From NCBI GenBank assembly GCA_023230175.1, contig JALNXV010000021.1:1-19240 (forward strand): 19,240 nt of DNA, in the 5' to 3' direction. Both the position numbers and the translations under genes were made by a program. The stretch is from Candidatus Cloacimonadota bacterium. GTDB lineage: Bacteria > Cloacimonadota > Cloacimonadia > Cloacimonadales > WRIO01. How positions within the stretch are numbered: the first letter of the stretch is position 1; every line of letters begins with the position of its first letter. The notes below the pieces were generated by a model. The model made no database searches and had not been told where the DNA came from. It saw nothing but the letters and a program-made list of their open reading frames with translations. This document shows positions 1 through 7,863 of this stretch, piece after piece.

Positions 1-28
1 TACTTCCATCATATTTCGTTAAAACCAT
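1..28 (-). CDS. 5' end of a gene running off the left edge
   Basis: On the minus strand an ATG at 28-26 follows a good Shine-Dalgarno sequence (GAGGAG, about 37-42) and opens a frame reading MVLTKYDGS before the window ends. Only nine residues are visible, so no family can be assigned. A TATAAT hexamer at 50-55 could be its -10 box, though no convincing -35 is seen and the leader would be very short. The gene is separated from the next one upstream by the terminator at 135-157, so it is probably transcribed alone. Confidence 0.5.
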
Positions 29-134
29 GTTTATCACTCCTCATGTTTAATTATATTACTGGTTCTAATTTATAAAAATTGTTATGCTTATTCAAATAAA
101 TAACAACAACCTTATTTATAATTGTCTTAAAAAA

Positions 135-157
135 GACCCGCCATTTCATGGCGGATC
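135..157 (-). terminator. Rho-independent terminator after the zinc-ribbon gene
   Basis: On the minus strand a 9-bp stem (GATCCGCCA / TGGCGGGTC, one G-U pair) with a five-base loop is followed directly by a run of six T. It lies 45 bases after the stop of the gene at 203-418, the only upstream gene nearby. Confidence 0.85.
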
Positions 158-202
158 AGTGTTTAAAGTATTTAATTGATAGATAAGTCTTTTTTAAATT
201 AC

Positions 203-418
203 TTACTTAGATTCAGAACCTAAATCAGCTAACATCACACGACATGATTCACAGTAAAACACTTTATTAATTACTGCCCCTTTAAATGGATTAAACGTAT
301 TGACTAGTTTTTCTGAACCGTCGTCAAAGATAATCTTTGGAGCCCTATACGCAAATCTATAAACTAATTTCCCTGTTTTCAATTTCCCATTACAATAGGG
401 ACACTTTTCAATTATCAT
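203..418 (-). CDS. Small zinc-ribbon protein (DUF6487-like)
   Basis: This 71-residue protein has two cysteine pairs, CPYC near residues 6-9 and CESC near 56-59. That spacing is expected of a four-cysteine zinc ribbon. The pattern (N-terminal CPYCNGKLKTG, basic and hydrophobic middle, C-terminal CESC then a short tail) resembles the PF20097/DUF6487 group of small Gram-positive proteins, whose function is unknown; the family match is from memory. The ATG at 418 has a GAGAGG ribosome binding site about nine bases upstream and an extended -10 promoter at 468-476. It stands alone between its own promoter and terminator, so no operon partner suggests a role. A structural zinc site is likely; an enzymatic role is not suggested. 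Confidence 0.75.
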   Translation of the reverse strand: MIIEKCPYCNGKLKTGKLVYRFAYRAPKIIFDDGSEKLVNTFNPFKGAVINKVFYCESCRVMLADLGSESK

Positions 419-467
419 ACAATTTATCCTCTCTTATTAATAATGTTATCTGTTAGAATTCACTTTA

Positions 468-476
468 ATTATATCA
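468..476 (-). promoter_or_regulatory. Extended -10 promoter for the zinc-ribbon gene
   Basis: The minus strand reads TGATATAAT, a consensus TATAAT preceded by the TGn extension. It lies about 50 bases upstream of the ATG at 418. The -35 match is weak (TTAATA with an 18-base spacer), which is common for extended -10 promoters. Confidence 0.5.
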
Positions 477-536
477 TACAAAACTAATATTTATTAACTA
501 GAGTATATGAAGTGCTGTTATGATTTTTTTAACATC

Positions 537-562
537 AAAAAAGACCAACATTTCTGTTAGTC
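537..562 (-). terminator. Rho-independent terminator after the 568-1176 gene
   Basis: On the minus strand an 8-bp stem (GACTAACA / TGTTGGTC) closed by a short GAAA loop is followed by six T. It starts five bases after the stop codon of the membrane-anchored protein gene, so it ends that transcript. Confidence 0.8.
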
Positions 563-567
563 TTCAA

Positions 568-1176
568 CTATTCAACCCAATGTTGTTGCCCAATAATATC
601 AACTCTATTGCATAAAAAAGCAGTCTTTTTTCTTCCCTTCTGATCAGAGTACGTTATATAAATGCTATCGAAATTAAAAATCTCACTCACATCATATAAT
701 GTCGCTTCACCTAATATTGTTTTTCTATTTTTCGCCTCTATTACATTAGAACCGCCATTCGCGCTAAGTAAAGGTATTGAATTTTCTGTTTCTATTACTT
801 TGTTTTCTAAACCAGGTTCAGATATTTTTGATATAACACTTTTCCCTAAGATAATGGTCGTATCTCGTATAAATGTAATCTCTTCATTTTTCTTGAAAAC
901 CAATTGAATTTTTTGAATATATTTATTTCTTCCGCTTGAGTTAAAAACATCAAAATAGAACTTTAATGTTCCTCCTGATAAAACTTTTACTTTCCCAGCA
1001 ATGCTTTTTGCATCAAATCTTAAACCATATATATTGACACTTTGTCTAGTAAAATACAATTTTCCTATATTTGACAGTGTCGAAAGTCCCCATCCTAAAG
1101 TAACTCCCGCCAATGTCCCAATAACACCAATCATCGAATTTATATTTACGTTTTGTAATACATTTGTTAGTATCAT
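568..1176 (-). CDS. Membrane-anchored hypothetical protein
   Basis: I chose the ATG at 1176 (202 residues) because GAGGAG lies about ten bases upstream; a TTG 42 bases earlier has no ribosome binding site. The N-terminus is a short polar stretch followed by one hydrophobic helix (about residues 13-35, rich in G, V, L and I). A soluble domain of about 165 residues follows, dominated by alternating hydrophobic and polar strands (for example TLKFYFDVFNSSG), suggesting a beta-sandwich fold. There are no cysteine motifs or catalytic signatures I recognise. This single-helix-plus-beta-domain layout is frequent among unknown proteins in mobile or defence regions, but no partner gene is adjacent, so I assign no role. 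It has its own terminator and is probably monocistronic. Confidence 0.8.
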   Translation of the reverse strand: MILTNVLQNVNINSMIGVIGTLAGVTLGWGLSTLSNIGKLYFTRQSVNIYGLRFDAKSIAGKVKVLSGGTLKFYFDVFNSSGRNKYIQKIQLVFKKNEEITFIRDTTIILGKSVISKISEPGLENKVIETENSIPLLSANGGSNVIEAKNRKTILGEATLYDVSEIFNFDSIYITYSDQKGRKKTAFLCNRVDIIGQQHWVE

Positions 1177-1373
1177 TAAAATAATCTCCTCTTCATATAT
1201 ATTAACAAAAAAACTCAATTTCTCAATAAAATCTCCATTTCCATCATATGCATATTTATCTTTTATACTATGTGTTTCTTTGCTGTGACATCATCTGCAG
1301 ATACATATTAAATTCCCTAAATCAGGTGACACATCTATATTATTAACATTTTTACCTATTAGAATAATATTCT

Positions 1374-1411
1374 AGTGAACACTTCTGCCAAAAACAGCAT
1401 TTCTGTTCACT
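1374..1411. repeat. Hairpin with 8-bp perfect outer stem
   Basis: AGTGAACA at 1374-1381 is the exact reverse complement of TGTTCACT at 1404-1411. A second short stem (TGC/GCA) lies inside, separated by a symmetric four-base internal loop. The plus strand continues with TTTTAC, so it could act as a weak terminator in that direction, but no plus-strand gene ends here. Confidence 0.6.
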
Positions 1412-1440
1412 TTTACTTTGACTGAATTTTATCCTATATA

Positions 1441-1476
1441 GGGCTTCTCCAATACCCCCCCTTATTGGACAAGCCC
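1441..1476. repeat. 14-bp inverted repeat with a C7 loop
   Basis: The arms at 1441-1454 (GGGCTTCTCCAATA) and 1463-1476 are reverse complements with one mismatch. The loop contains seven consecutive C on the plus strand. The structure is too long and its loop too unusual for an ordinary terminator. It might be a subterminal palindrome of a lost insertion element; no transposase is adjacent. Confidence 0.6.
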
Positions 1477-1564
1477 TTTAACTTTGAAATAGAATGCCTT
1501 TATTTTTTTGGTGAAAATTCACCACTTTTTTCATCTATCATAGTATTATATGATAATGAAAGTT

Positions 1565-1753
1565 TTAAAAGACGTTCCACTCCCTGGTTTGATAACAACA
1601 TGAATGTGAAAAAGATTGATCGTTTATCACTAGGTCAAAATGATTTGTTTCTTCTAGAGCCAAATGTATTAAATTAATGACAAATCTGAGTTCCCTTACT
1701 AGGAAAAACAAATCAGTTTTTGAATTTTCAAACTTTTTCTTATTGTCATCCAT
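1565..1753 (-). CDS. Doubtful small ORF, 62 residues
   Basis: A minus-strand ATG frame of 62 codons follows a mediocre GGTGAG ribosome binding site. The start is strongly charged (MDDNKKKFENSKTD) and the middle is a plausible amphipathic helix. I recognise no family. It lies downstream of the kinase gene, separated from it by about 135 bases, and may be a gene fragment or chance frame. Confidence 0.25.
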   Translation of the reverse strand: MDDNKKKFENSKTDLFFLVRELRFVINLIHLALEETNHFDLVINDQSFSHSCCYQTREWNVF

Positions 1754-1888
1754 TGCTCACCACATCTAATTTCATTTACGTTTACAAACTATGATAATAA
1801 GTTTTTTGCCATTTAGCAACTAAAGAATTACTCATTTCTCAATTCTTGACATCATAATCAGTAGTTACAGTATCGACTTGCTTTAGTA

Positions 1889-3034
1889 CTAAAAAGGTAA
1901 GTCTTCGTCACTAATTACTTTTATATTTCCTATTTTTTGTATAATGCTTTCTATAATAAGAACTTTGTCATCTTCATCTAGGTCAATGAACCAATTATAA
2001 AAATCGCTTACAACCTTCGTTAATATTTTAACATTAGTAAAATATTTATACGCAGATTTCACAAATACTCTAATAAGAATATCTTTTCGCTGAATTTCTT
2101 CTTCTAGCAGATTTGTCGAGATAATTGATTTTAATCCATTACTAATTTCATCAATTTCATAGTTAAATTGAGGATCCCCGCGATAAACTGAGATCGAATT
2201 CTTTAACCCATTAGTAAATAATTGATAAATGGTTTTGTCTTTTTCATTTATGTCAAGTGTAGCTAACTTCTTAGTGTTAATATCACTCTTTATTAATTTA
2301 AATGATGAGTATCTATCACTTCTTGATACTTTCATCATTTTCTGCAATACTTTTGTATATTTAAAATCTCCTATATTATTTTGTTTAATCAATCTATTAA
2401 ATAATTCACCCAAACAAAACATATCAGTTAAATTGTCATAGTATCCCAAACCAAATTCTTCAGGCACAATTTCCATACCTTGCCTATTAATTATTGATTT
2501 AAATGTATCGATATTATCACTTTGTTTTTGAAGGGATTTACCAAGTCCAAAATCTATTACTTTAACTACATCATTTTGACTAACAAGTATATTGCTAGCA
2601 CGTATATCTCTATGTATAATGCTATTCTTCTCAAGATAGACAAAGGCATCTATGAGTTGAAGAAATATGTGGTTTACATCTGAAAATATCTTAAAAATAT
2701 CATCAGAGAAAAATTCGTCTATTTCTTTACCCTCAATGAATTCCATTAAAATATACCCTGAATATTGATCAGGATACAGATAATAATTAAATACTCTTAC
2801 AATATTTTCATGATATAACTTGTGCATTATTTTAATTTCCGATACAAATGTATCGTAAAACTCTTTCTTTGCATCATCGCTAAATGGTTCATACTTTTTG
2901 CACACAAATATTTCATCAATCAAGTTGTCCCTAATTATTATTGTTTTTCCAAAACTTCCCCCACCTAAGTTGGGATTCAATACTTCATAATCCTTTTGTC
3001 TAAAAAATTGAACCATTTCACCTTTCTTCAACAT
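1889..3034 (-). CDS. Hanks-type serine/threonine protein kinase
   Basis: This 381-residue protein has a full set of kinase motifs. These are a glycine-rich loop GGGSFG (24-29), the ATP-binding lysine in FVCKKY (46 or 47), a likely helix-C glutamate (66), catalytic IIHRDIRASN (139-148), metal-binding VIDFG (159-163), a PEE triplet at 191-193 in place of APE, and the following aspartate (204). The kinase should therefore be active. After about residue 250 there is a helical tail of about 130 residues. No transmembrane segment or PASTA repeats are present, so this is not the housekeeping PrkC/Stk type; it is cytoplasmic and closer in layout to kinases found in phage-defence loci. The ATG at 3034 has GGAGG nine bases upstream. 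It is the last gene of the operon starting at 4979, and its substrate is unknown. Confidence 0.88.
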   Translation of the reverse strand: MLKKGEMVQFFRQKDYEVLNPNLGGGSFGKTIIIRDNLIDEIFVCKKYEPFSDDAKKEFYDTFVSEIKIMHKLYHENIVRVFNYYLYPDQYSGYILMEFIEGKEIDEFFSDDIFKIFSDVNHIFLQLIDAFVYLEKNSIIHRDIRASNILVSQNDVVKVIDFGLGKSLQKQSDNIDTFKSIINRQGMEIVPEEFGLGYYDNLTDMFCLGELFNRLIKQNNIGDFKYTKVLQKMMKVSRSDRYSSFKLIKSDINTKKLATLDINEKDKTIYQLFTNGLKNSISVYRGDPQFNYEIDEISNGLKSIISTNLLEEEIQRKDILIRVFVKSAYKYFTNVKILTKVVSDFYNWFIDLDEDDKVLIIESIIQKIGNIKVISDEDLPF

Positions 3035-3068
3035 CTTTATATACCTCCATATTGGACGTCAACTTAAT

Positions 3069-3573
3069 CTATTCTTTAAATAGTACTTTAAAAATACTTT
3101 GCCAATAATCCACTGGTGATGTATTATCCAAATACCTCATTAAGTCAATCTCGTTCTCCTTTTTTTCTTTTGCTTTTCCGTTAAATTCATACCTGGTTCA
3201 ATACCTACACTCAACATCTTATCTAAATCATTGTCATTAATTCCAAACTGCTTGGATAAAGCATTTACTGAATACTCACCAATAGTCATAGTGATACTAT
3301 AATGATATTTGTCGCTAAAGCAGCTCATGATTGGCAAAATCAATTTAAAAAGAATGTACTCGTAGTTACTCATTTCACTTAAAGGGAAATCAACACTATT
3401 ATTCAACTTAACATAATCAATAATATTAAAGATTCAGAGTAATATTCATCTTCAAGCATCTTAATTATATAAGTGAAACGCAAACCAAAAAATCTAGAAT
3501 GATGCCACAACTCATCTCTAATTTCATTCAAGTCACAAGTTTGATTGGAATCATATTCATCAAACTTATCCAT
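3069..3573 (-). pseudogene. Frameshifted gene of the kinase/HEPN operon
   Basis: An ATG at 3573, with AAGGAG eleven bases upstream, opens a frame of 56 codons that stops at 3403. Natural-looking protein continues in the next frame (FNIIDYVKLNNSVDF, then an 88-codon stretch to 3140), and then in the third frame (KENEIDLMRYLD to WQSIFKVLFKE, stop at 3069-3071). Both changes are net losses of one base: at TCTTTA near 3425 and in the A7 run at 3160-3166 (minus-strand A's). Restoring two bases gives exactly 169 codons, a 168-residue acidic protein with no family I recognise. It lies 16 bases after the HEPN gene and 35 bases before the kinase gene, so it is an operon member. True decay, phase variation at the A run, or sequencing error are all possible. 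Confidence 0.65.
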
Positions 3574-3589
3574 TAAGACATAATCTCCT

Positions 3590-4345
3590 TCAATTCATAT
3601 TCACAATATCTCGAAAATCCAAATTCATTAGTTGTTTTTTTGATTCTGGTCTATCTTTTGTTCGTTCATATTTACAATTATCTATATCAGTGGTAATTCC
3701 GCCTTTTCGATTTTTCCCATATCTATACTCGTTTGGCAATAGTTGTCTTAAATTCTTAATATTGTGATTCAAAGAATTATTGCTAATTCCCTCAACTATA
3801 CACGTTCTAAACTTATAGTCCATTAAAAAGGCATGATGACTTACTGCATTTCTTAACTCCCTTACAGCATCAAGATTTGAATGGATATCTGTCGTAGTAT
3901 CAAACATCTCACATAAATCTTCTGTAGACATTTTTTTAACTTGATTTAACAAATCTCCAAACTCAATCGATTGAAGTACATCTGAAACACATTCTCCATC
4001 TTTAATTTTAGATTTAACTTTTGAACGAGGTGATATTCCGTCTTGCCAAAAGGGTTGAATAGGATTATCTTCATATTTGTTACTTAAATAGGCACGTATG
4101 TATTCTTCGAGAGTAGCTATATAAATATAGATTTTATCTCTCAACTTTTTATCATATCGTAGTAATGCTGATACCTTTGACCATTCTATTGTTGATTTAT
4201 CATCATCAAAATCAACACCTAAATGAGTCATAATCTTCTGATGAAAAGCGATCCCTTTAACTCTTAGATAAAATTCCGCATCATTATATTCTTTATCATT
4301 ACTTGGATTGAAATTCAGTTTTTTTATCAATTCGTCTTTTGTCAT
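3590..4345 (-). CDS. Abi_2-like HEPN protein (AbiD/AbiF type)
   Basis: The ATG at 4345 (251 residues) is preferred because GTGGAG lies seven bases upstream and it begins just four bases after the stop of the preceding gene; an ATG at 4360 would overlap that gene. The protein is mostly helical. It has the features of the Abi_2 abortive-infection family: an N-terminal helix pair (about 20-42), the KLRDKIYIYIATLEEYIRAYL helix region (67-87), and the HEPN ribonuclease motif RNAVSH (165-170, Rx4H). HEPN proteins of this type typically cleave RNA to stop phage growth. A partner nucleotidyltransferase-like protein is encoded immediately upstream, as in HEPN/MNT toxin-antitoxin pairs, so regulation by nucleotidylation is a reasonable inference. 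The RNA target is unknown. Confidence 0.75.
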   Translation of the reverse strand: MTKDELIKKLNFNPSNDKEYNDAEFYLRVKGIAFHQKIMTHLGVDFDDDKSTIEWSKVSALLRYDKKLRDKIYIYIATLEEYIRAYLSNKYEDNPIQPFWQDGISPRSKVKSKIKDGECVSDVLQSIEFGDLLNQVKKMSTEDLCEMFDTTTDIHSNLDAVRELRNAVSHHAFLMDYKFRTCIVEGISNNSLNHNIKNLRQLLPNEYRYGKNRKGGITTDIDNCKYERTKDRPESKKQLMNLDFRDIVNMN

Positions 4346-4349
4346 ATAT

Positions 4350-4979
4350 TTACTCCACATGATTATTAACTTCTTCGTAGAAAATATGAACTGAAGAAAA
4401 TCTATCTGCCTCATGTTTGTCTTTTTCTTTAATTACTCTTGGGATAATATATTCTTCTAGTAGATGTCTTTGATCATCTGCTGATAATCCATTGAATTTT
4501 TCATAAATATAGGAGTTTTTACTTGGTAGTTGAACCCAGGTATAAGCATTAGGAGCATTTCGTCTTATTCTCTTTGATTCATCAATACTGATTATTACGA
4601 AATCAAAAGAGAACTTTTCTTTGCTAGCATCAAAAGTTCTCTGGTTTTTAGACATTCTCACAGTAATAACTGTAGTTGAGTTTTCAACTTTCTCGTTTTG
4701 ATTTTTACAGTCAGAAAAAGCCTGAAAAAAGTCAGCTTTAATTTGTGTTGGTTTAGAGTCTCCTTGTTTCGAATTCTTTGTCAATATGATCTGATAGTCT
4801 AAATCATATTTTCCATCAAGATCTTTAACAATACATCTTCTTTTCCCAGAGCCAATCAATCTATGATTAAACTTATAGCGTCCTTTTATCAGAGAGTGCT
4901 CTCTTACCTCTTGAATAAGTTTGGTTGCTCTTTGTCTAGCTTCTTTACTCTCAGTGTATGTTACTAATTTAACCTCCAT
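4350..4979 (-). CDS. Nucleotidyltransferase-like protein, first gene of operon
   Basis: This 209-residue protein carries a possible polymerase-beta-type nucleotidyltransferase core. It has GSGKR at 43-47, the metal-binding pair in YDLDYQIIL (D59 and D61), and a third acidic residue in KFSFDFVII (D126). The GS-to-DxD spacing (about 15) and the third Asp after a strand fit minimal nucleotidyltransferases and CD-NTase-like enzymes. Overall similarity is weak, so I call it by motif only. It could modify the downstream HEPN protein or make a nucleotide signal. The ATG at 4979 follows GGGAGG by five bases. It is the promoter-proximal gene; the HEPN gene starts four bases after its stop, arguing for coupled translation. 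Confidence 0.6.
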   Translation of the reverse strand: MEVKLVTYTESKEARQRATKLIQEVREHSLIKGRYKFNHRLIGSGKRRCIVKDLDGKYDLDYQIILTKNSKQGDSKPTQIKADFFQAFSDCKNQNEKVENSTTVITVRMSKNQRTFDASKEKFSFDFVIISIDESKRIRRNAPNAYTWVQLPSKNSYIYEKFNGLSADDQRHLLEEYIIPRVIKEKDKHEADRFSSVHIFYEEVNNHVE

Positions 4980-5075
4980 TTTTTCCTCCCTTGAGATAAA
5001 CTTGTGTTTTGCTCGATATTACTTGATTTCAACAATAAGTTACTCATTAAAGTATATATATCACTCATTTGAGAC

Positions 5076-5095
5076 TTCATAAACAGTGATTATTG
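5076..5095 (+). repeat. Inter-module motif, copy 1
   Basis: TTCATAAACAGTGATTATTG on the plus strand. It lies ten bases beyond the gajB stop codon and about 100 bases upstream of the next operon. It is identical over 20 bases to the copy at 12396-12415, and related forms occur at 7843 and 13731. Confidence 0.7.
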
Positions 5096-5104
5096 CATTT
5101 ATAT

Positions 5105-6193
5105 TCAAAGAATCTTCTCATTAAATTCTTTAAAGATTTCATCTTGAACTATTAGTAAATCACCCCTAGTTCTAGTCAACGTAACATAGAGTTTATTTCT
5201 TGATATTTCACTACTAATTTCAAAATCTTCATCGAATATTTTTTTATGTGTTGATGGAAGTACAACAAGTATTGCATCATAAGTATCCCCCTTTGAATTC
5301 CCCCAATTTATGGCTTTGAAGTACTGTTTATGGGAATTTCTTAATAGAAGTTTCATAACCAAATCATCTTTCAGCAAGTTGATCAATTCTTCTCGATCAG
5401 AAATTTCTCGAACTTCACTAGTTGAACTCATATTAAAAGGTTCTATGTTAATTTTTGTTTTTATGCTGACAAATTCGCAAACTTTTTTTGTGCATCTTCT
5501 GCTCTTGGATAATGTTAGTTCATCTACAGTTAACCCTAATTTTGTTAGATACTCCTTATACTTCTTCAATGTATTATTTACCCTGAATGGAATTCCAGAA
5601 TTATTGTCTCCACTCACAGAATGCTGGTAAAAATCGCCAACAAGAACGACATTATCTAATTCTTGAATAATCATCTCTAATAGTTTCCAATCGCTTTCTC
5701 GAAAATCCTGTACTTCATCAATATAAAAATAATCAAAGAACTTTTTCATGTAACTTATGCCATGTAAAAAAATTTCTTTATTCTTAACCACTAAGTCGGA
5801 CATTCTGCTAAGAAATACTTGTTCACAGTTATATGTGTAGTAGTGTTTAATAGTATTATTTTTGTGATATTTGCTATTAAACTTTCCCTTTATCATTGCT
5901 GGCTCTGGCACTACAAAAGATACTCCTTTACTTCTAAAGACTGGACAGTTATATTTCTCTGAAAAAAGTAATTCATATGGTCTAATAAAGTTACGATAAA
6001 TAAAACTATGAAAAGTTATAATCTCTGTGTGATTTGGTATACCATCATGTGCTTTGCTAACTTCATTGACTATATTACTAATATTCTGATTTGTATAAGC
6101 AATTATTAAATTCTTGTTAATCGGATTCAGATTATTGCAAATATAATATGTCTTTCCAGAACCAGCTTTTGCCAATATTATTCTTTTATCCAT
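5105..6193 (-). CDS. gajB: Gabija GajB, UvrD-like helicase (compact)
   Basis: This 362-residue superfamily 1 helicase has Walker A AGSGKT (10-15), a motif Ia-like AYTNQN (32-37), Walker B IDEVQDF (158-164), motif III VLVGDFYQ (183-190), LSKSRR (228-233), the late GDTYDAILVV motif (302-311), and motif VI VTLTRTRGDL (337-346). The order is that of UvrD/PcrA relatives. In Gabija, GajB senses nucleotides and DNA ends and activates the GajA nuclease after phage infection. It overlaps gajA by 16 bases, so the two are translationally coupled. It is shorter than the GajB I remember (about 490 residues), apparently because the 1B/2B accessory regions are reduced. All core motifs remain, so it is compact rather than broken. 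Confidence 0.88.
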   Translation of the reverse strand: MDKRIILAKAGSGKTYYICNNLNPINKNLIIAYTNQNISNIVNEVSKAHDGIPNHTEIITFHSFIYRNFIRPYELLFSEKYNCPVFRSKGVSFVVPEPAMIKGKFNSKYHKNNTIKHYYTYNCEQVFLSRMSDLVVKNKEIFLHGISYMKKFFDYFYIDEVQDFRESDWKLLEMIIQELDNVVLVGDFYQHSVSGDNNSGIPFRVNNTLKKYKEYLTKLGLTVDELTLSKSRRCTKKVCEFVSIKTKINIEPFNMSSTSEVREISDREELINLLKDDLVMKLLLRNSHKQYFKAINWGNSKGDTYDAILVVLPSTHKKIFDEDFEISSEISRNKLYVTLTRTRGDLLIVQDEIFKEFNEKIL

Positions 6194-7767
6194 TTAAATA
6201 ACTCTTTCAAATAATTAGGAATGCTAATTTTTTTTTGAGAATTAATTAGTTGCATTGAAACGTCAACTTTGTTTAATAACATAAATGCCAATTTTTTGTC
6301 TTCCAATTCTATTCCATTGATTTTATATTTTGCATTTGGCTGAATCTTTACTAGTTCATCAATAAGTAATTCATTTTCCTTTTTCAAACTTACTTCCCAA
6401 GTGTGTTCCTCTATACTAGAAGGCGTGAAAATTTTAGAAGTTGTATTTGAGTTGTTATAAGTAACAATTTCACTTATTTTATCATCAGATCCATCATTAT
6501 CCGTCATAACTGCAACCTTTTTATTGAGTATGTCAGCTATCTTCAAATATCTTTTGTATGATAGTCCATTACAGCTGATAACATCAATGCCTTCAGATTC
6601 AAGAGCTCTTTTCTCACTTGAATTCTCCATTTCAAATAAATATGGAACAATGAGTTGCTCTGTTGCACCTTCGACCAATATCACTTTATTTGCTAGAATA
6701 AATCTTAAAAGATTATCATTTTCTAATTTCATAAAGTAATCTGAATCATCTGGTTCGAGATTATCCAGTGTTTTCTTCGTATTTTCTGAAATCCAAATAA
6801 CGTTTTTTAAAGACAGCCCAGATACAATCAAACTATTATGAGTCGTAATTATTAGTTGTTTATCTGCACATTTAGTTTGAATATTATGAATCATCTTTCT
6901 AAGATTAGTATGAGAGAGATGGTTTTCAGGTTCTTCAATAGCGATTACGTCATTTTCACTCTTACTCTCTATTGATAAGTCAGTTTTTATCATCTTCTCT
7001 AATCCTTTGCCCCTATTTTCTATAAGTATTTCATCATCTAAAATACCTACAATATTCTCAAGAATTAATTTTTTATGATTTAAGCCGAATTTTTTGCTCC
7101 CCTCTAAAAGTTCTAGCTTCAAATTAGAAAAACTTTCATCAAGGAAAGTACGGAAATCCGTTTTGACAATAGTCATTTTTTCTTCATGTTTCTTAAGAAA
7201 TAAGCGCTTTGAATAAAAATCTACTGAATTAAAAGAGTTATTATTTGACGCATCAATCGGAACAAAAGATAAAGCTTTTTTCAATTTGTTGTATGGTTCA
7301 TTTTTAAATGTATCCCATTTAAGGGTATAGTATTCAAAAGGTATTATTTTTTTTCTAATGATATCAGCGACATCTACTTTCATATCATTTTCAACTTGAC
7401 ACTCAAACAAGATTCCATACTTTGAAGTAATTTTGTCAGAGCCATACCAATTGATACCATAGTAATCTTTACTGTATCTATCAGTGTTTTTCAATTCAAA
7501 TTCTCCACTAATAACAATTCTAGGTAAATTTTCAAAAGATGGGTTGGTTTTAAACTTAGCAACAGCATTTGAATTAAAAAGCTCTCCAAGGATATATTTG
7601 TCAAAATTCTCATAAGTTTTGTTTACTAAGATATCGATAGCTTCAATTATTGTGCTTTTCCCTGCTTCATTATCCCCTACAAAAATATTAGTATTTTCAT
7701 TAAGGCTGATATAAAAATCAGTAAACCTTTTGAATCCGATTATGCGTAAGTTTTTTATGTACCCCAT
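6178..7767 (-). CDS. gajA: Gabija GajA, OLD-family ATPase/TOPRIM nuclease
   Basis: This 529-residue protein begins with an ABC/SMC-type ATPase: Walker A GDNEAGKST (31-39), a split middle with NRGKG (251-255) where the signature lies, Walker B VIAIEEPENH (274-283), and ITTHNS (307-312) as the H-loop. A TOPRIM nuclease domain follows, with ILVEGATEQ (363-371) and the acidic motif MTDNDGSDD (421-429). This is the class 2 OLD architecture, and pairing with a UvrD-like gene defines Gabija. GajA nicks or cuts DNA when nucleotide pools drop during phage replication. The ATG at 7767 has AGGAGG six bases upstream. Its length is slightly below the roughly 580 residues I recall for the family. It opens the two-gene operon. 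Confidence 0.9.
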   Translation of the reverse strand: MGYIKNLRIIGFKRFTDFYISLNENTNIFVGDNEAGKSTIIEAIDILVNKTYENFDKYILGELFNSNAVAKFKTNPSFENLPRIVISGEFELKNTDRYSKDYYGINWYGSDKITSKYGILFECQVENDMKVDVADIIRKKIIPFEYYTLKWDTFKNEPYNKLKKALSFVPIDASNNNSFNSVDFYSKRLFLKKHEEKMTIVKTDFRTFLDESFSNLKLELLEGSKKFGLNHKKLILENIVGILDDEILIENRGKGLEKMIKTDLSIESKSENDVIAIEEPENHLSHTNLRKMIHNIQTKCADKQLIITTHNSLIVSGLSLKNVIWISENTKKTLDNLEPDDSDYFMKLENDNLLRFILANKVILVEGATEQLIVPYLFEMENSSEKRALESEGIDVISCNGLSYKRYLKIADILNKKVAVMTDNDGSDDKISEIVTYNNSNTTSKIFTPSSIEEHTWEVSLKKENELLIDELVKIQPNAKYKINGIELEDKKLAFMLLNKVDVSMQLINSQKKISIPNYLKELFKWIKE

Positions 7768-7842
7768 TTGAATCCTCCTACTATATTTTCAATATTATCT
7801 GCGGAAAATCTATATATGTATGATGCTAATCCATTTGTAACA

Positions 7843-7862
7843 TTATAAACAGTGGATTATTG
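7843..7862 (+). repeat. Inter-module motif, variant copy 2
   Basis: TTATAAACAGTGGATTATTG on the plus strand, one inserted G and one base change from copy 1. It lies immediately beyond the stop of the DUF3800-like scrap and about 75 bases upstream of gajA. On the minus strand it contains TATAAT-like sequence and might overlap the gajA promoter. Confidence 0.55.
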
Positions 7863-7863
7863 A

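Larger units (their letters stand above)
1177..1888. other. Gene-poor stretch with two hairpins and one doubtful ORF
   Basis: This 0.7-kb stretch separates the kinase operon from the membrane-protein gene. It holds two strong inverted repeats (1374-1411 and 1441-1476) and one weak small ORF (1565-1753). No RNA gene or tRNA was seen. It may hold decayed mobile-element DNA, but no recognisable transposase piece was found. Confidence 0.5.

Noticed and set aside
662..907. Plus-strand frame of 81 codons
   Set aside because: It is the antisense shadow of the membrane-anchored protein gene, with no ribosome binding site.
1465..1677. Plus-strand frame of 70 codons beginning in the C7 hairpin
   Set aside because: The start codon lies within the right arm of the palindrome without a ribosome site, the product matches nothing I know, and every other gene is on the minus strand.
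4361..4414. Longer start for the HEPN gene overlapping the upstream gene
   Set aside because: The start at 4345 has a proper ribosome site and a four-base gap, and the extra residues are an out-of-frame reading of the upstream gene's end.
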